This document shows positions 15,298 through 22,405 of a stretch of DNA of 23,230 nt, one piece after another. Positions within the stretch are counted from its first letter, which is position 1. Every line of letters begins with the position of its first letter. Position numbers and translations under genes: made by a program. The notes under the pieces are model-generated. The model saw nothing but the letters and a program-made list of their open reading frames with translations, searched no databases and was not told the DNA's origin. Source of the DNA: Clostridia bacterium (GTDB lineage Bacteria; Bacillota; Clostridia; Saccharofermentanales; Saccharofermentanaceae); assembly GCA_017881645.1 (NCBI GenBank), contig JADGQQ010000015.1, positions 1-23,230 of the forward strand. The letters are read 5' to 3'.

Positions 15298-15306
15298 TGC
15301 TATAAT
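15298..15306 (+). promoter_or_regulatory. Extended -10 promoter for the lipoprotein gene
   Basis: TGCTATAAT is a perfect extended -10 element (TGnTATAAT). No good -35 lies 17 bases upstream, where the tRNA terminator stem sits, which is normal for extended -10 promoters. Transcription would start near 15313, about 46 bases before the ATG at 15359. Confidence 0.5.
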
Positions 15307-15358
15307 GTTTTTATGCGAGTCATAGAATTCATTTATTTTGCATATTCTATGGAGGATT

Positions 15359-16879
15359 ATGAGACAATCCTATTTACATGATCAAAAGCATCAACCGATA
15401 AGTCGGTCTGCCGCCCGGGGGGCCGGAAGAAATGCAATCAGGAAGGCGTGTATGGCTGCTTTTCTTGTTTTGAGCATGCTTTTATCAGGCTGCACATCAA
15501 CTGCATCAAATCCTTTTCCCAAGGTTACACAGCCATTGCCCACGTCATCTGCAACGATAACGTCGGAACCTCCGGTTACTCCGGCTGCACCCACGCCTTC
15601 GGAACAGATTGTACTTAAGGTGGGTGCTCCGATTTCGAGTAAAACAGCAGATTATCTGGTGAAACTTTATTCTGCAAAGCAGACAGATTCACTCGGGTCC
15701 GGAATCAACGGATCGAATGTTTCATTGGACGTGCTTGATTCGCAAAAAACGAACTTCACCGTTGAGATTCTTCAGACGCCTTCGACAGGAGCAACGCTGG
15801 ATACGATTTCGCAATGGGAAGCGTCAGGCTTTGTTCCGGACATTATTTTTACGGATGCGATGGCTTCTCTGGAGACCAATGGAAAGGTCCTTCCCCTTAC
15901 GAACTATATAGCGTCCAATTCGTTGTATCTTCCGGGCATTGTGAGTCCTTCAATGCTGAATTCGTGCAGCATGAATAATCAACTTTACGGCATACCCTAT
16001 GCTGCTTCGGCGCAGATTCTTTTTGTAAATATGGATGTTCTTGCAAAAGCAGGTGTAGATCAGGTTCCGTTTCATTTAGATCTGGATACACTTACGTCTA
16101 TTGCTACGGCTGTTCATTCCATAACAACGGACAAAACCCCGATCAGCGAAATGAATCTGGCTTTTTACAGAGCGGATGAATTTCTTCCTTTTCTTGCATC
16201 TTCCTACGCCGATAACGCAGGCTGGTTTATGTTCAACGGTTCCGGATTTGACTTCCATGCACCGGCTTTTGGAAAATCCATATCGTATCTCCGTTCGTTT
16301 GTTGATAACGGATTTTCCCTTGAAAGTCTCTCGAAAGAGGATCAGGTCAAGGCATTTGATTCATTGGATCCACGGCTTTCCAATCGTGTGGCTATGTGGA
16401 TTGGGAATACGGAAGATATCTCCTTTTGGACAACCAATACCGCATATACGCTTTCTATAACACAAATCCCTTCAGAAACGGCGCAGAGTGAATCACCTCC
16501 GGCTCTGACCGTATATCCGCTCTGCATTTCCGCTTCTTCAAAAAATGCACAGCTTGCCAGTGATTTTGCATCATTTATGGCTTTGGATGAAGATGCAGTT
16601 CTGCTGACCGCACGACTCGAAAAACCGGGCGGATATCTTCCGGTCATTTCATCGAGCACCGTCTGGAATGCCGTAATGGCTGAACAGACATTCGGACAGC
16701 AGCTTCTGCAGTTTCGGACCTTAATGGGAAAGGCATATTATAACCCGATTTCAAATCATGAATCTGCGTATTTGCTGATCAATCAAATGCTGACCGATAC
16801 CGGCGGGATGCTGCTCGATAAGAAAACAGATCTCACGACTGTGATACCTTTACTTGCTAATGCTCAGATTTCTGCGTAA
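15359..16879 (+). CDS. Extracellular solute-binding lipoprotein (ABC-type)
   Basis: This 506-residue protein has a lipoprotein signal: a basic n-region (RNAIRKAC), a hydrophobic core and the lipobox L-S-G-C with the lipidated Cys45. A Thr/Ser/Pro-rich linker of about 45 residues follows, then a domain like the family 1 sugar/oligosaccharide-binding proteins, with the segments VPDIIFTD, LPLTNYI, NQLYGIPYAASAQILFVNMDVLAKAG and a late helical region. It should sit on the outer face of the membrane and bind a carbohydrate or similar solute. No ABC permease or ATPase gene is nearby, so it is an orphan, or the family scaffold has another role. The ATG at 15359 has GGAGG only three bases upstream, rather tight; an internal ATG at 15452 has AGGAAGG but would lose the basic n-region. 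Confidence 0.8.
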   Translation: MRQSYLHDQKHQPISRSAARGAGRNAIRKACMAAFLVLSMLLSGCTSTASNPFPKVTQPLPTSSATITSEPPVTPAAPTPSEQIVLKVGAPISSKTADYLVKLYSAKQTDSLGSGINGSNVSLDVLDSQKTNFTVEILQTPSTGATLDTISQWEASGFVPDIIFTDAMASLETNGKVLPLTNYIASNSLYLPGIVSPSMLNSCSMNNQLYGIPYAASAQILFVNMDVLAKAGVDQVPFHLDLDTLTSIATAVHSITTDKTPISEMNLAFYRADEFLPFLASSYADNAGWFMFNGSGFDFHAPAFGKSISYLRSFVDNGFSLESLSKEDQVKAFDSLDPRLSNRVAMWIGNTEDISFWTTNTAYTLSITQIPSETAQSESPPALTVYPLCISASSKNAQLASDFASFMALDEDAVLLTARLEKPGGYLPVISSSTVWNAVMAEQTFGQQLLQFRTLMGKAYYNPISNHESAYLLINQMLTDTGGMLLDKKTDLTTVIPLLANAQISA

Positions 16880-16906
16880 TCTTTTTGGAGAAGAGGGAGA
16901 AATGAT

Positions 16907-18055
16907 ATGACTTCGGATATTTCACTTTCGCCTGTTCGCATACTGGATGCACCGCGAATGAAAGCTGCCGGTCTATCCGACCTGAAGATTCACGAGATTT
17001 CCTCGTTTCTCCGCGAGACAATATCGGATCCGTCGAAATGCATGTACTTAGCGACGATGACATCCGATCCGGGGCAGGAACTCATCGCATTTGTCGGTCT
17101 GACATCTATTTTGGCTGTACATCAGAATGCAGTTATTTTCTGCTGCTTTGCAAGTGCTCATCCAAAAACCACAGCCGCAAATGAAGATGCAGGCAAGCCG
17201 CAGCCGGTGACGATCTGTTCGGGTGGACAGCAGATCACAAAAGAAATGAAACGAAAAGTGATAGATGCCCTCCTTCGCATAGCGTTTTTCTCTTTGAACC
17301 TGCATCGAATCATCTGGATTATCCCGGCCTCCGATGCTGAAAACGGTGAGATTGCACTCGCCTGCGGAATGCGCCAGGAGGCGGTACTGGAAGAGGCTAT
17401 CTGCATCGGCGAAACATTCGTGGATGCGGGTCAATTTTCTCTTCTTGCTTCCGAATATCCGGATTATGCCGTTGCATTTGTTCCGTTTCCGCGGGGCGTT
17501 ATTTCGGTCCGGGGCAGCGCGTCTGCCGTGGAAGGGATTCGTTTTTATTCGTACGGTCAGAAAATATCGGACCCGTTTGAAAAAAGAGTGGCCATTCGAA
17601 CCGGTGCTGCAGATGCATCCGGAACCATATTCTCAATGGCGGAAGGACAGTATCATCAGCCTAATGTACATCTTCCGGAAGAAGTCTGCAGAGCCGTTCG
17701 CGAACTGAAGGAATATTTTTCGAAGGCCAGAACCAATTTCTCCGTGCGTGTCAATTTCCCGTACGGGAGTGATTTCCAAAGACATGTATGGCAGGAACTG
17801 CAAAAGATACCGTACGGTACAACCGTGAGTTATGAAGATATCGCACTCGCACTTACCGGGAATGACAAGATCGCTGCCAGGAACCTTTCCCGTGCCGTCG
17901 GCTCGGCATGTGCGGACAATCCGGTTCCGATTTTGATTCCCTGTCACCGGGTTATCGGAAAAGATGGCCGGTTGGTCGGTTTTTCGGGTGGCGTGGAAAA
18001 CAAGGAATTCCTGCTGGAACACGAAATATTCGGATTCTTCCGGGCTGTGCAATAA
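16907..18055 (+). CDS. Fusion of a GNAT acetyltransferase domain and an O6-alkylguanine-DNA alkyltransferase
   Basis: This 382-residue protein has two parts. Residues 1 to about 195 look like a RimJ/RimL-type GNAT domain: LLRIAFFSLNLHRIIWIIP, then ALACGMRQEAVLEEAICIGE and FVDAGQFSLLASEYP, following the usual order of helix, strand, GFxxEG-like turn and final strands. Residues about 205-375 are an Ogt/MGMT alkyltransferase with FQRHVWQELQKIPYGTTVSY, NLSRAVGSACADNPVPI and the active-site IPCHRV with Cys346, followed by GRLVGFSGG and NKEFLLEHE. The Cys accepts alkyl groups from O6-alkylguanine in DNA and the protein is used once. The classical acetyl-CoA loop is not clear, so acetyltransferase activity is uncertain. 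It starts 27 bases after the lipoprotein stop with AGAGGGAG at 16892-16899. I know of no standard architecture of this kind. Confidence 0.85.
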   Translation: MTSDISLSPVRILDAPRMKAAGLSDLKIHEISSFLRETISDPSKCMYLATMTSDPGQELIAFVGLTSILAVHQNAVIFCCFASAHPKTTAANEDAGKPQPVTICSGGQQITKEMKRKVIDALLRIAFFSLNLHRIIWIIPASDAENGEIALACGMRQEAVLEEAICIGETFVDAGQFSLLASEYPDYAVAFVPFPRGVISVRGSASAVEGIRFYSYGQKISDPFEKRVAIRTGAADASGTIFSMAEGQYHQPNVHLPEEVCRAVRELKEYFSKARTNFSVRVNFPYGSDFQRHVWQELQKIPYGTTVSYEDIALALTGNDKIAARNLSRAVGSACADNPVPILIPCHRVIGKDGRLVGFSGGVENKEFLLEHEIFGFFRAVQ

Positions 18056-18089
18056 TGCAAATATCCAGAACTGATAGGAGATACAACGT

Positions 18090-18803
18090 ATGAAAGATTC
18101 AGTCAGACACGAGAAAATAATTCTTCCGCCATCGGCTCTGCTGAACCCCGTTCCGGTCGTAATGGTATCCTGTGCCGGTCCGAATCGGGAATTTGTTCAG
18201 GACAGACCGAATATCGTAACCATCGCCTGGGCGGGCACGGTATGCTCCGAACCTCCCATGGTCTCGATATCCGTGAGGAAGAGCAGACATTCTCACCGGC
18301 TGATGCAGGAAACCGGTGAATTTGTCATCAACCTGGTCGGCATCAATCTGCTTCGCGCCTGCGATTACTGCGGCGTACGTTCCGGTGCAAAGGAAGATAA
18401 GTTCGCAGCGGCCAAACTGACGGCTGTTCCTGCGGAAGGTCTGGAGCATGCTCCGGCCATACTGGAAGCTCCTGTATCACTTTCCTGCAAAATTGTATCG
18501 GTATCCGGTCTCGGTTCGCATGATTTATTTATTGCGAAAATTGTTGCCGTAACTGCGGATAAATATCTTATGGATAAAGAAGGCAAGCTTTGTCTGGAAA
18601 AAGCGGATCTCGTCTGCTACTCGCACGGTGATTACTACCAGCTCGGAAGAATTCTCGGATTCTTCGGATATTCGGTCGCATCACCGGAAGCTTACAAGCG
18701 TCGAATGACGGAAAAGGCTGCGGTTGTGAAGAAAGACACCGGGAAGCCTGTAAATAAGAAGAACATGCCGCAGGGAACTCCCAAGAGAAAGAAAACCACT
18801 TGA
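18090..18803 (+). CDS. Flavin reductase-family (split-barrel FMN-binding) protein
   Basis: This 237-residue protein resembles flavoredoxin and flavin reductase-like proteins that bind FMN in a split beta-barrel. Typical segments are NPVPVVMVSCAG at about 19-30, NIVTIAWAGTVCSEPPMVSISVR at about 41-63, HSHRLMQETGEFVINL at about 67-82, and DYCGVRSGAKEDKFAAAKL, followed by the late strand LFIAKIVAVTAD. Partners in anaerobes are usually unknown electron-transfer proteins. An unusual feature is a basic, disordered C-terminal tail of about 30 residues rich in Lys. It begins 34 bases after the alkyltransferase fusion with ATAGGAGA just upstream, so both genes are probably in one transcript with the lipoprotein. 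Confidence 0.88.
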   Translation: MKDSVRHEKIILPPSALLNPVPVVMVSCAGPNREFVQDRPNIVTIAWAGTVCSEPPMVSISVRKSRHSHRLMQETGEFVINLVGINLLRACDYCGVRSGAKEDKFAAAKLTAVPAEGLEHAPAILEAPVSLSCKIVSVSGLGSHDLFIAKIVAVTADKYLMDKEGKLCLEKADLVCYSHGDYYQLGRILGFFGYSVASPEAYKRRMTEKAAVVKKDTGKPVNKKNMPQGTPKRKKTT

Positions 18804-18870
18804 TTCACTGGCCGCAATGAAAACCGCTTCAACTTCAACGATTTCCCCGGGAATTGGTTGCGGACAGGAA

Positions 18871-18913
18871 AAATAAAAAGACCCGGACAATGAATCGACA
18901 TTGTCCGGGTCTT
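18871..18913 (-). terminator. Strong terminator of the PPi-phosphofructokinase gene
   Basis: A perfect 15-bp stem (18878-18892 with 18899-18913, core GACCCGGACAAT) encloses a six-base loop. On the minus strand the stem is followed by TTATTTTT (complement of 18871-18878), a good U tract. The plus-strand flank lacks T residues, so it mainly ends minus-strand transcripts, though the stem may also slow converging plus-strand transcription. Confidence 0.85.
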
Positions 18914-18938
18914 CATGCGTATTGGAGATAAAGGGAAA

Positions 18939-20192
18939 TCAGATCTTTTCGACAAGAACTTTCTTAAGGCGGGCAAAGCGGGGAAGACCGTCTTCCTTCG
19001 GCTGCTCGGTTTCACCGGCAATCAGAGGCAGAGCATACTTCACATATTCGTCGCTTACGAAGTTGCCGGCTTCATTGATCCATGAGCGCGGTACTTTCTT
19101 CTCCGTGTTGGCAACATCATTCAAGGGGATCATCTTGATAACACACTTGTAGGTATCGCCTTCAGCACGCTCAAATCCGACCATGTAATCCGTCATTCCT
19201 TCCAGCGCCTTCAAAACAGCTGTCTGTCCGGCAAGGAAAGATTCTTCGTAATCCGACTTGGAAGCGCAGTGCGCAGCACAGCGCTGCATGAGGGAGAGCT
19301 CGATGCCGCGTACTTTGGAACCGGTTTCCTTCTTCAGGAAATCAGCAAGAACCGTTGCAGTTCCGCCCAACTGCTTGTGACCGAAAGAATCAACGGCAAC
19401 GTCATCCGCAGCGACAAGTTCGGGGATGAATTTCCCTTCTTTTGTCTGAACCCCTTCGGATACGGCAATAATGACTTTCCCTGTCCTGGCATAAATGGCC
19501 TTTACGTCCGAAAGCATCTGATCCAGATCAAAATCCACCTCAGGAAGGTAGATCAAGTCAGGTCCGCAGCCCTTTTCATTGGCAAGACGCGTCGCGGCGG
19601 TCAGCCAGCCGGCATGACGTCCCATGACTTCGATAACACAGATCATTCCGCTGTCATACACGCGGGCGTCCTGGTAAACTTCCATTGTTGTCGTGGCAAT
19701 ATACTTGGCGGCGGAAGAGAAGCCCGGGCAGTGATCGGTTCCGAAAAGATCGTTATCAATTGTTTTCGGTACGCCCATGACGCGGCAGTCATATCCGGCC
19801 TTCTGCATATATTTGGAGATCTTGTTGCATGTGTCCATAGAATCGTTTCCGCCGTTATAGAAAAAATAGCGGATGTTGTATTTCTTGAATACTTCGAGAA
19901 TGCGAATGTAATCCGTCTCGTTCACATCGGCATTGGCCAGCTTGTACCGGCAGGATCCGAGGCTTGATGAGGGAGTGTACTTGAGAAGTTCCAGTTCTGC
20001 AGGATCTTCCTGTCCGATATCATAGAATTTCTCGTTCAGGATGCCGACGATACCGTTGGCTGCGCCATATACTTTTTCAATTACATCAGCATGCTTGAGC
20101 GCCTCGATAAAAACACCGGCAGCAGAAGCGTTGATGACGGATGTCGGACCGCCCGACTGACCAAACATCAGATTTCCTTTTAACATTGTCAT
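18939..20192 (-). CDS. pfp: Pyrophosphate-type 6-phosphofructokinase
   Basis: This 417-residue enzyme phosphorylates fructose-6-phosphate in glycolysis. ATP-type enzymes have GGDGS and a small residue before TIDND; here the motifs are GGNDSMDT (114-121) and PKTIDND (142-148), the latter with the Lys typical of PPi-dependent and mixed-substrate enzymes. The sugar-phosphate motif MGRHAGW (190-196) and the N-terminal FGQSGGPTSVIN are intact. I infer PPi as phosphoryl donor, which would make the step reversible and save ATP. The first ATG, at 20192-20190, has AGGAGG eight bases upstream (20201-20206); a second ATG two codons later is worse spaced. It is the only minus-strand gene here and is divergent from a diguanylate cyclase. 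Confidence 0.93.
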   Translation of the reverse strand: MTMLKGNLMFGQSGGPTSVINASAAGVFIEALKHADVIEKVYGAANGIVGILNEKFYDIGQEDPAELELLKYTPSSSLGSCRYKLANADVNETDYIRILEVFKKYNIRYFFYNGGNDSMDTCNKISKYMQKAGYDCRVMGVPKTIDNDLFGTDHCPGFSSAAKYIATTTMEVYQDARVYDSGMICVIEVMGRHAGWLTAATRLANEKGCGPDLIYLPEVDFDLDQMLSDVKAIYARTGKVIIAVSEGVQTKEGKFIPELVAADDVAVDSFGHKQLGGTATVLADFLKKETGSKVRGIELSLMQRCAAHCASKSDYEESFLAGQTAVLKALEGMTDYMVGFERAEGDTYKCVIKMIPLNDVANTEKKVPRSWINEAGNFVSDEYVKYALPLIAGETEQPKEDGLPRFARLKKVLVEKI

Positions 20193-20221
20193 AATTTCTT
20201 CCTCCTGAAAAATATGGAATA

Positions 20222-20236
20222 CGATTCAATGAATCG
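20222..20236. promoter_or_regulatory. 15-bp palindrome upstream of pfp, possible operator
   Basis: CGATTCA and TGAATCG flank a single A, giving a perfect 7-1-7 inverted repeat. It lies 30 bases before the pfp start, just upstream of its ribosome site, so it would be in the 5' leader or near the transcription start. The loop is too short for a stable RNA hairpin, which favours a protein-binding site. No regulator is identified. Confidence 0.35.
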
Positions 20237-20382
20237 ATAAACCGGCTCAAAAACAACAGACGATTATGCCGAAAATATTTACCGAAACCACAGAAATAAT
20301 ACCACGTTTTTTCAATTCTGCACAGAGAAATAATTTCAAAAATGACAAGAAACCCTAACTATATCATTAACAATATATTCTT

Positions 20383-20411
20383 TTGCATCAGCAATTGAGC
20401 AGTGATATAAT
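20383..20411 (+). promoter_or_regulatory. Promoter of the diguanylate cyclase gene
   Basis: TTGCAT (20383-20388), a 17-base spacer and a perfect TATAAT (20406-20411) with an upstream TG (20403-20404) form a strong extended sigma-A promoter. Transcription would start near 20418. This excludes in-frame start codons at 20383 and 20416. Confidence 0.75.
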
Positions 20412-20463
20412 CGCAATGACAAAGCTTCTTGCGAAAAATAAATCTCTTTCCGCGGGTATATTC

Positions 20464-21591
20464 ATGAAGAAGAGTTTGAAAAACAAGAACCGCCGCATGG
20501 CTATTGGTTCATGGGAATATATGTGGCAGGCTGCAGCGTTTCTTTTTGCGTGCGTATCTATTTTTTCGTTTCTCATCGGATTATTCACATATATAAGTTT
20601 GTGTATATTTCATGGTCTTTCACCGGTTTTGCCCTGGGGGAGCATGAGCAGTCTTCAGCAATCGATTATCGGCAGCCTTATTCTGATCGTGTGCCTGTTT
20701 TCGCTGCTTATGACGCTTTTGTTGATTATGTTATACGACCGTCTCATTTACTCCCCTGTAAAATATCTTCTGGGAGAAGTTGGGAACATTACCGGTGACA
20801 GGGAATTATCCGACAATGTGGACCAGTATCTTCGCGGCGGGAAGAAGAGTCTTTTCGATCTATATAATCCGAGAAAGTCCTGGGTGGAGCGTGTACAGGA
20901 ATATGTGAACCGGGCCTCCAGCGAGCGCTACTTCGATGAAATTACCGGTTGCTTCAATCGCAAATATTTCTCGCAGGTTTTGACGGAGATTCTTAAGACG
21001 CATATTTTATGTTCGCTTTCACAGAGGATGATTCCAAGAACCAATGCAAACATTTGCTATGGCATGTATCTGATCGATATCGATCATTTCAAGCAGATTA
21101 ATGACGAATTCGGTCACATGTACGGCGATCAGGTACTTGCGCTGGTCGGACAGACGCTTCGTTCTGTGATTGGGTCGGAGGGAGTGGTTGTCCGCAATGG
21201 AGGGGAAGAATTTTTAATTATTGTCTGCAAGAATTATCCGATGAATTATTCTGTTCTCGCTGAAAAAATCCGGAAAGAGTTCTGTGACGGCGTCTATGTC
21301 ACATATCTGAAGACACAGGAGATTCGACCTCTGACTTGCAGTGTCGGATTTGTGCCTTTTCCATTGTTTGAAAACAGCCAAACACGCATTTCCGTTCAGC
21401 AGCATGTAGATCTGGCGGATCAAGCTATGTATATGGCAAAAAACTGCGGACGCAATACATGGCGCGGGATCGAACCGCTGTTTCCGCCTCTTTTGGAAGA
21501 AGAAATCCAGCGCTCTGCCGCTTCCGTTGAATATGGAATTCAGGCAGGGTACTTTCGAATGGATGAACCGAATCTATTCGATTTAGTTTAG
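20464..21591 (+). CDS. Membrane-bound GGDEF diguanylate cyclase
   Basis: This 375-residue protein should make cyclic di-GMP from two GTP. It has a basic N-terminus, transmembrane helices at about 19-48 and 68-94 flanking a short extracytoplasmic loop, a linker of about 60 residues, and a GGDEF domain from about 155. The domain is intact: DEITGCFNRKYF, DIDHFKQINDEFGH with the metal-binding Asp, and GGEEF at 246-250. The RxxD inhibitory site five residues before GGEEF is absent, so product feedback by that route is not expected. I saw no EAL, PAS or sensor domain; any signal would come through the membrane part. The ATG at 20464 is chosen because the mapped promoter lies over earlier codons, though its ribosome site is weak; ATG 20497 is possible. 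Confidence 0.9.
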   Translation: MKKSLKNKNRRMAIGSWEYMWQAAAFLFACVSIFSFLIGLFTYISLCIFHGLSPVLPWGSMSSLQQSIIGSLILIVCLFSLLMTLLLIMLYDRLIYSPVKYLLGEVGNITGDRELSDNVDQYLRGGKKSLFDLYNPRKSWVERVQEYVNRASSERYFDEITGCFNRKYFSQVLTEILKTHILCSLSQRMIPRTNANICYGMYLIDIDHFKQINDEFGHMYGDQVLALVGQTLRSVIGSEGVVVRNGGEEFLIIVCKNYPMNYSVLAEKIRKEFCDGVYVTYLKTQEIRPLTCSVGFVPFPLFENSQTRISVQQHVDLADQAMYMAKNCGRNTWRGIEPLFPPLLEEEIQRSAASVEYGIQAGYFRMDEPNLFDLV

Positions 21592-21678
21592 AATGAAGTT
21601 GTTATCCCTGAAATGTTTGAATATTATACATTGGTATGCTTTTGTACGTTCATTTGTACGGGTTGGGACATTTGCATA

Positions 21679-21707
21679 TTGACAATTTGCGCGTACACAC
21701 ATATAAT
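21679..21707 (+). promoter_or_regulatory. Consensus promoter of the tRNA-His-Gln-Lys operon
   Basis: TTGACA (21679-21684), exactly 17 bases, then TATAAT (21702-21707): both hexamers are perfect. Transcription would start near 21714. The leader contains TAGGCA/TGCCTA inverted repeats (21722-21734) just before tRNA-His. Confidence 0.9.
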
Positions 21708-21742
21708 TTTCCTCGTGCCTTTAGGCAGTGCCTAGGCTACAT

Positions 21743-21820
21743 GGTGGAATTAGCTCAGTTGGTTAGAGCGCTAGTTTGTGGCACTAGAGGTCGTGGGTTC
21801 GATCCCCATATTCCACCCCA
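21743..21820 (+). tRNA. tRNA-His (anticodon GTG)
   Basis: Cloverleaf with acceptor GTGGAAT/ATTCCAC, D arm GCTC/GAGC, anticodon stem CTAGT/ACTAG around TTGTGGC with anticodon GTG at 21778-21780, T stem GTGGG/CCCAT and encoded CCA at 21818-21820. The extra G at 21743 faces the discriminator C, the G-1 feature specific to histidine tRNAs. Confidence 0.96.
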
Positions 21821-21883
21821 TTCTTTCCTGATTGGCGGGAGGGAGTTCAATCCCGAATCGTTATCGAGCTGCCGGCAATCCGT

Positions 21884-21958
21884 TGGGGTGTAGCCAAGTG
21901 GTAAGGCACGGGACTTTGACTCCCGCACTCGTAGGTTCAAATCCTGCCACCCCAGCCA
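21884..21958 (+). tRNA. tRNA-Gln (anticodon TTG)
   Basis: 75 bases with encoded CCA. Acceptor TGGGGTG/CACCCCA, anticodon stem CGGGA/TCCCG around CTTTGAC with anticodon TTG at 21916-21918, T arm GTAGG-TTCAAAT-CCTGC. The U1-A72 end and G73 discriminator fit glutamine tRNAs. It is the second gene of the operon, 63 bases after tRNA-His. Confidence 0.96.
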
Positions 21959-21962
21959 CCAT

Positions 21963-22038
21963 GGTTCACTAGCTCAGTTGGTAGAGCACCTGACTTTTAA
22001 TCAGGGGGTCCGGAGTTCGACCCTCCGGTGAGCCACCA
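21963..22038 (+). tRNA. tRNA-Lys (anticodon TTT)
   Basis: 76 bases with encoded CCA. Acceptor GGTTCAC/GTGAGCC, anticodon stem CCTGA/TCAGG around CTTTTAA with anticodon TTT at 21996-21998, T arm CGGAG-TTCGACC-CTCCG. It begins four bases after tRNA-Gln and ends the operon. Confidence 0.96.
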
Positions 22039-22042
22039 CAGC

Positions 22043-22078
22043 AAGAAGCCCGGAAACTTTAAAGTTTCCGGGCTTCTT
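22043..22078 (+). terminator. 36-bp perfect palindrome ending the tRNA operon
   Basis: An 18-base arm (22043-22060, including AGAAGCCCGGAAACTTT) is followed directly by its exact reverse complement (22061-22078). In RNA this folds into a long GC-containing hairpin with a minimal loop. The downstream T tract is weak (CGGTTTTG), so termination is likely but less certain than at the other sites. Confidence 0.7.
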
Positions 22079-22405
22079 CGGTTTTGCCGGAATAATCAGG
22101 TTTCATGCATTTAAATATTTTTTTAAATGGACTATTGCATCTCGTTCGTACGCGTAAACAATGAAATTAAGAAAATATAGTGACAAGAACGTAATGATAA
22201 CAAACAAATGGCAGCAGCTGCAGCGTTGGGCTCAGCCTATGTGTATAGATAGAAAAAGAACCATTAACCATTTTATGCGGGTGTAATTTGAGAATATCAA
22301 CCTTGGTGCAGCCGAAATGCTACAACCTGAAAAGCAATTGTAATCTGTCTGTCAGATGTGTCTGATAAACTGAAGGCAACAGAAATATCTGTGAAAGGGA
22401 TCTGA
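22079..22405 (+). other. Gene-free leader upstream of the wall hydrolase
   Basis: No convincing gene is present in these 327 bases. Seen features are an AT-rich inverted repeat CATTTAAA (22108-22115) with TTTAAATG (22122-22129), and two overlapping small hairpins, ATCTG/CAGAT (22343-22347 with 22353-22357) and TCAGA/TCTGA (22352-22356 with 22361-22365), which exclude each other. I found no clear sigma-A promoter. I looked for c-di-GMP, c-di-AMP (ydaO), T-box and other common riboswitch cores by eye and did not find one. Confidence 0.4.

Noticed and set aside
18948..18955. A third Spo0A-box match (TTGTCGAA) on the minus strand.
   Set aside because: It lies in the last codons of pfp (encoding LVEK), far from any promoter, and is single, so chance in coding sequence is the better reading.
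19269..19967. A 232-codon open frame on the plus strand opposite pfp.
   Set aside because: It is an antisense shadow of a clear enzyme gene, with no ribosome site and no recognisable protein pattern.
21836..21855. T-arm-like sequence between tRNA-His and tRNA-Gln, a possible tRNA remnant.
   Set aside because: The stem does not pair as a T arm and no acceptor or anticodon arm is present; it may be a small processing hairpin (CGGGA/TCCCG).
21636..21893. An open frame running across tRNA-His.
   Set aside because: It reads through the promoter and the tRNA; it has no homology signal.
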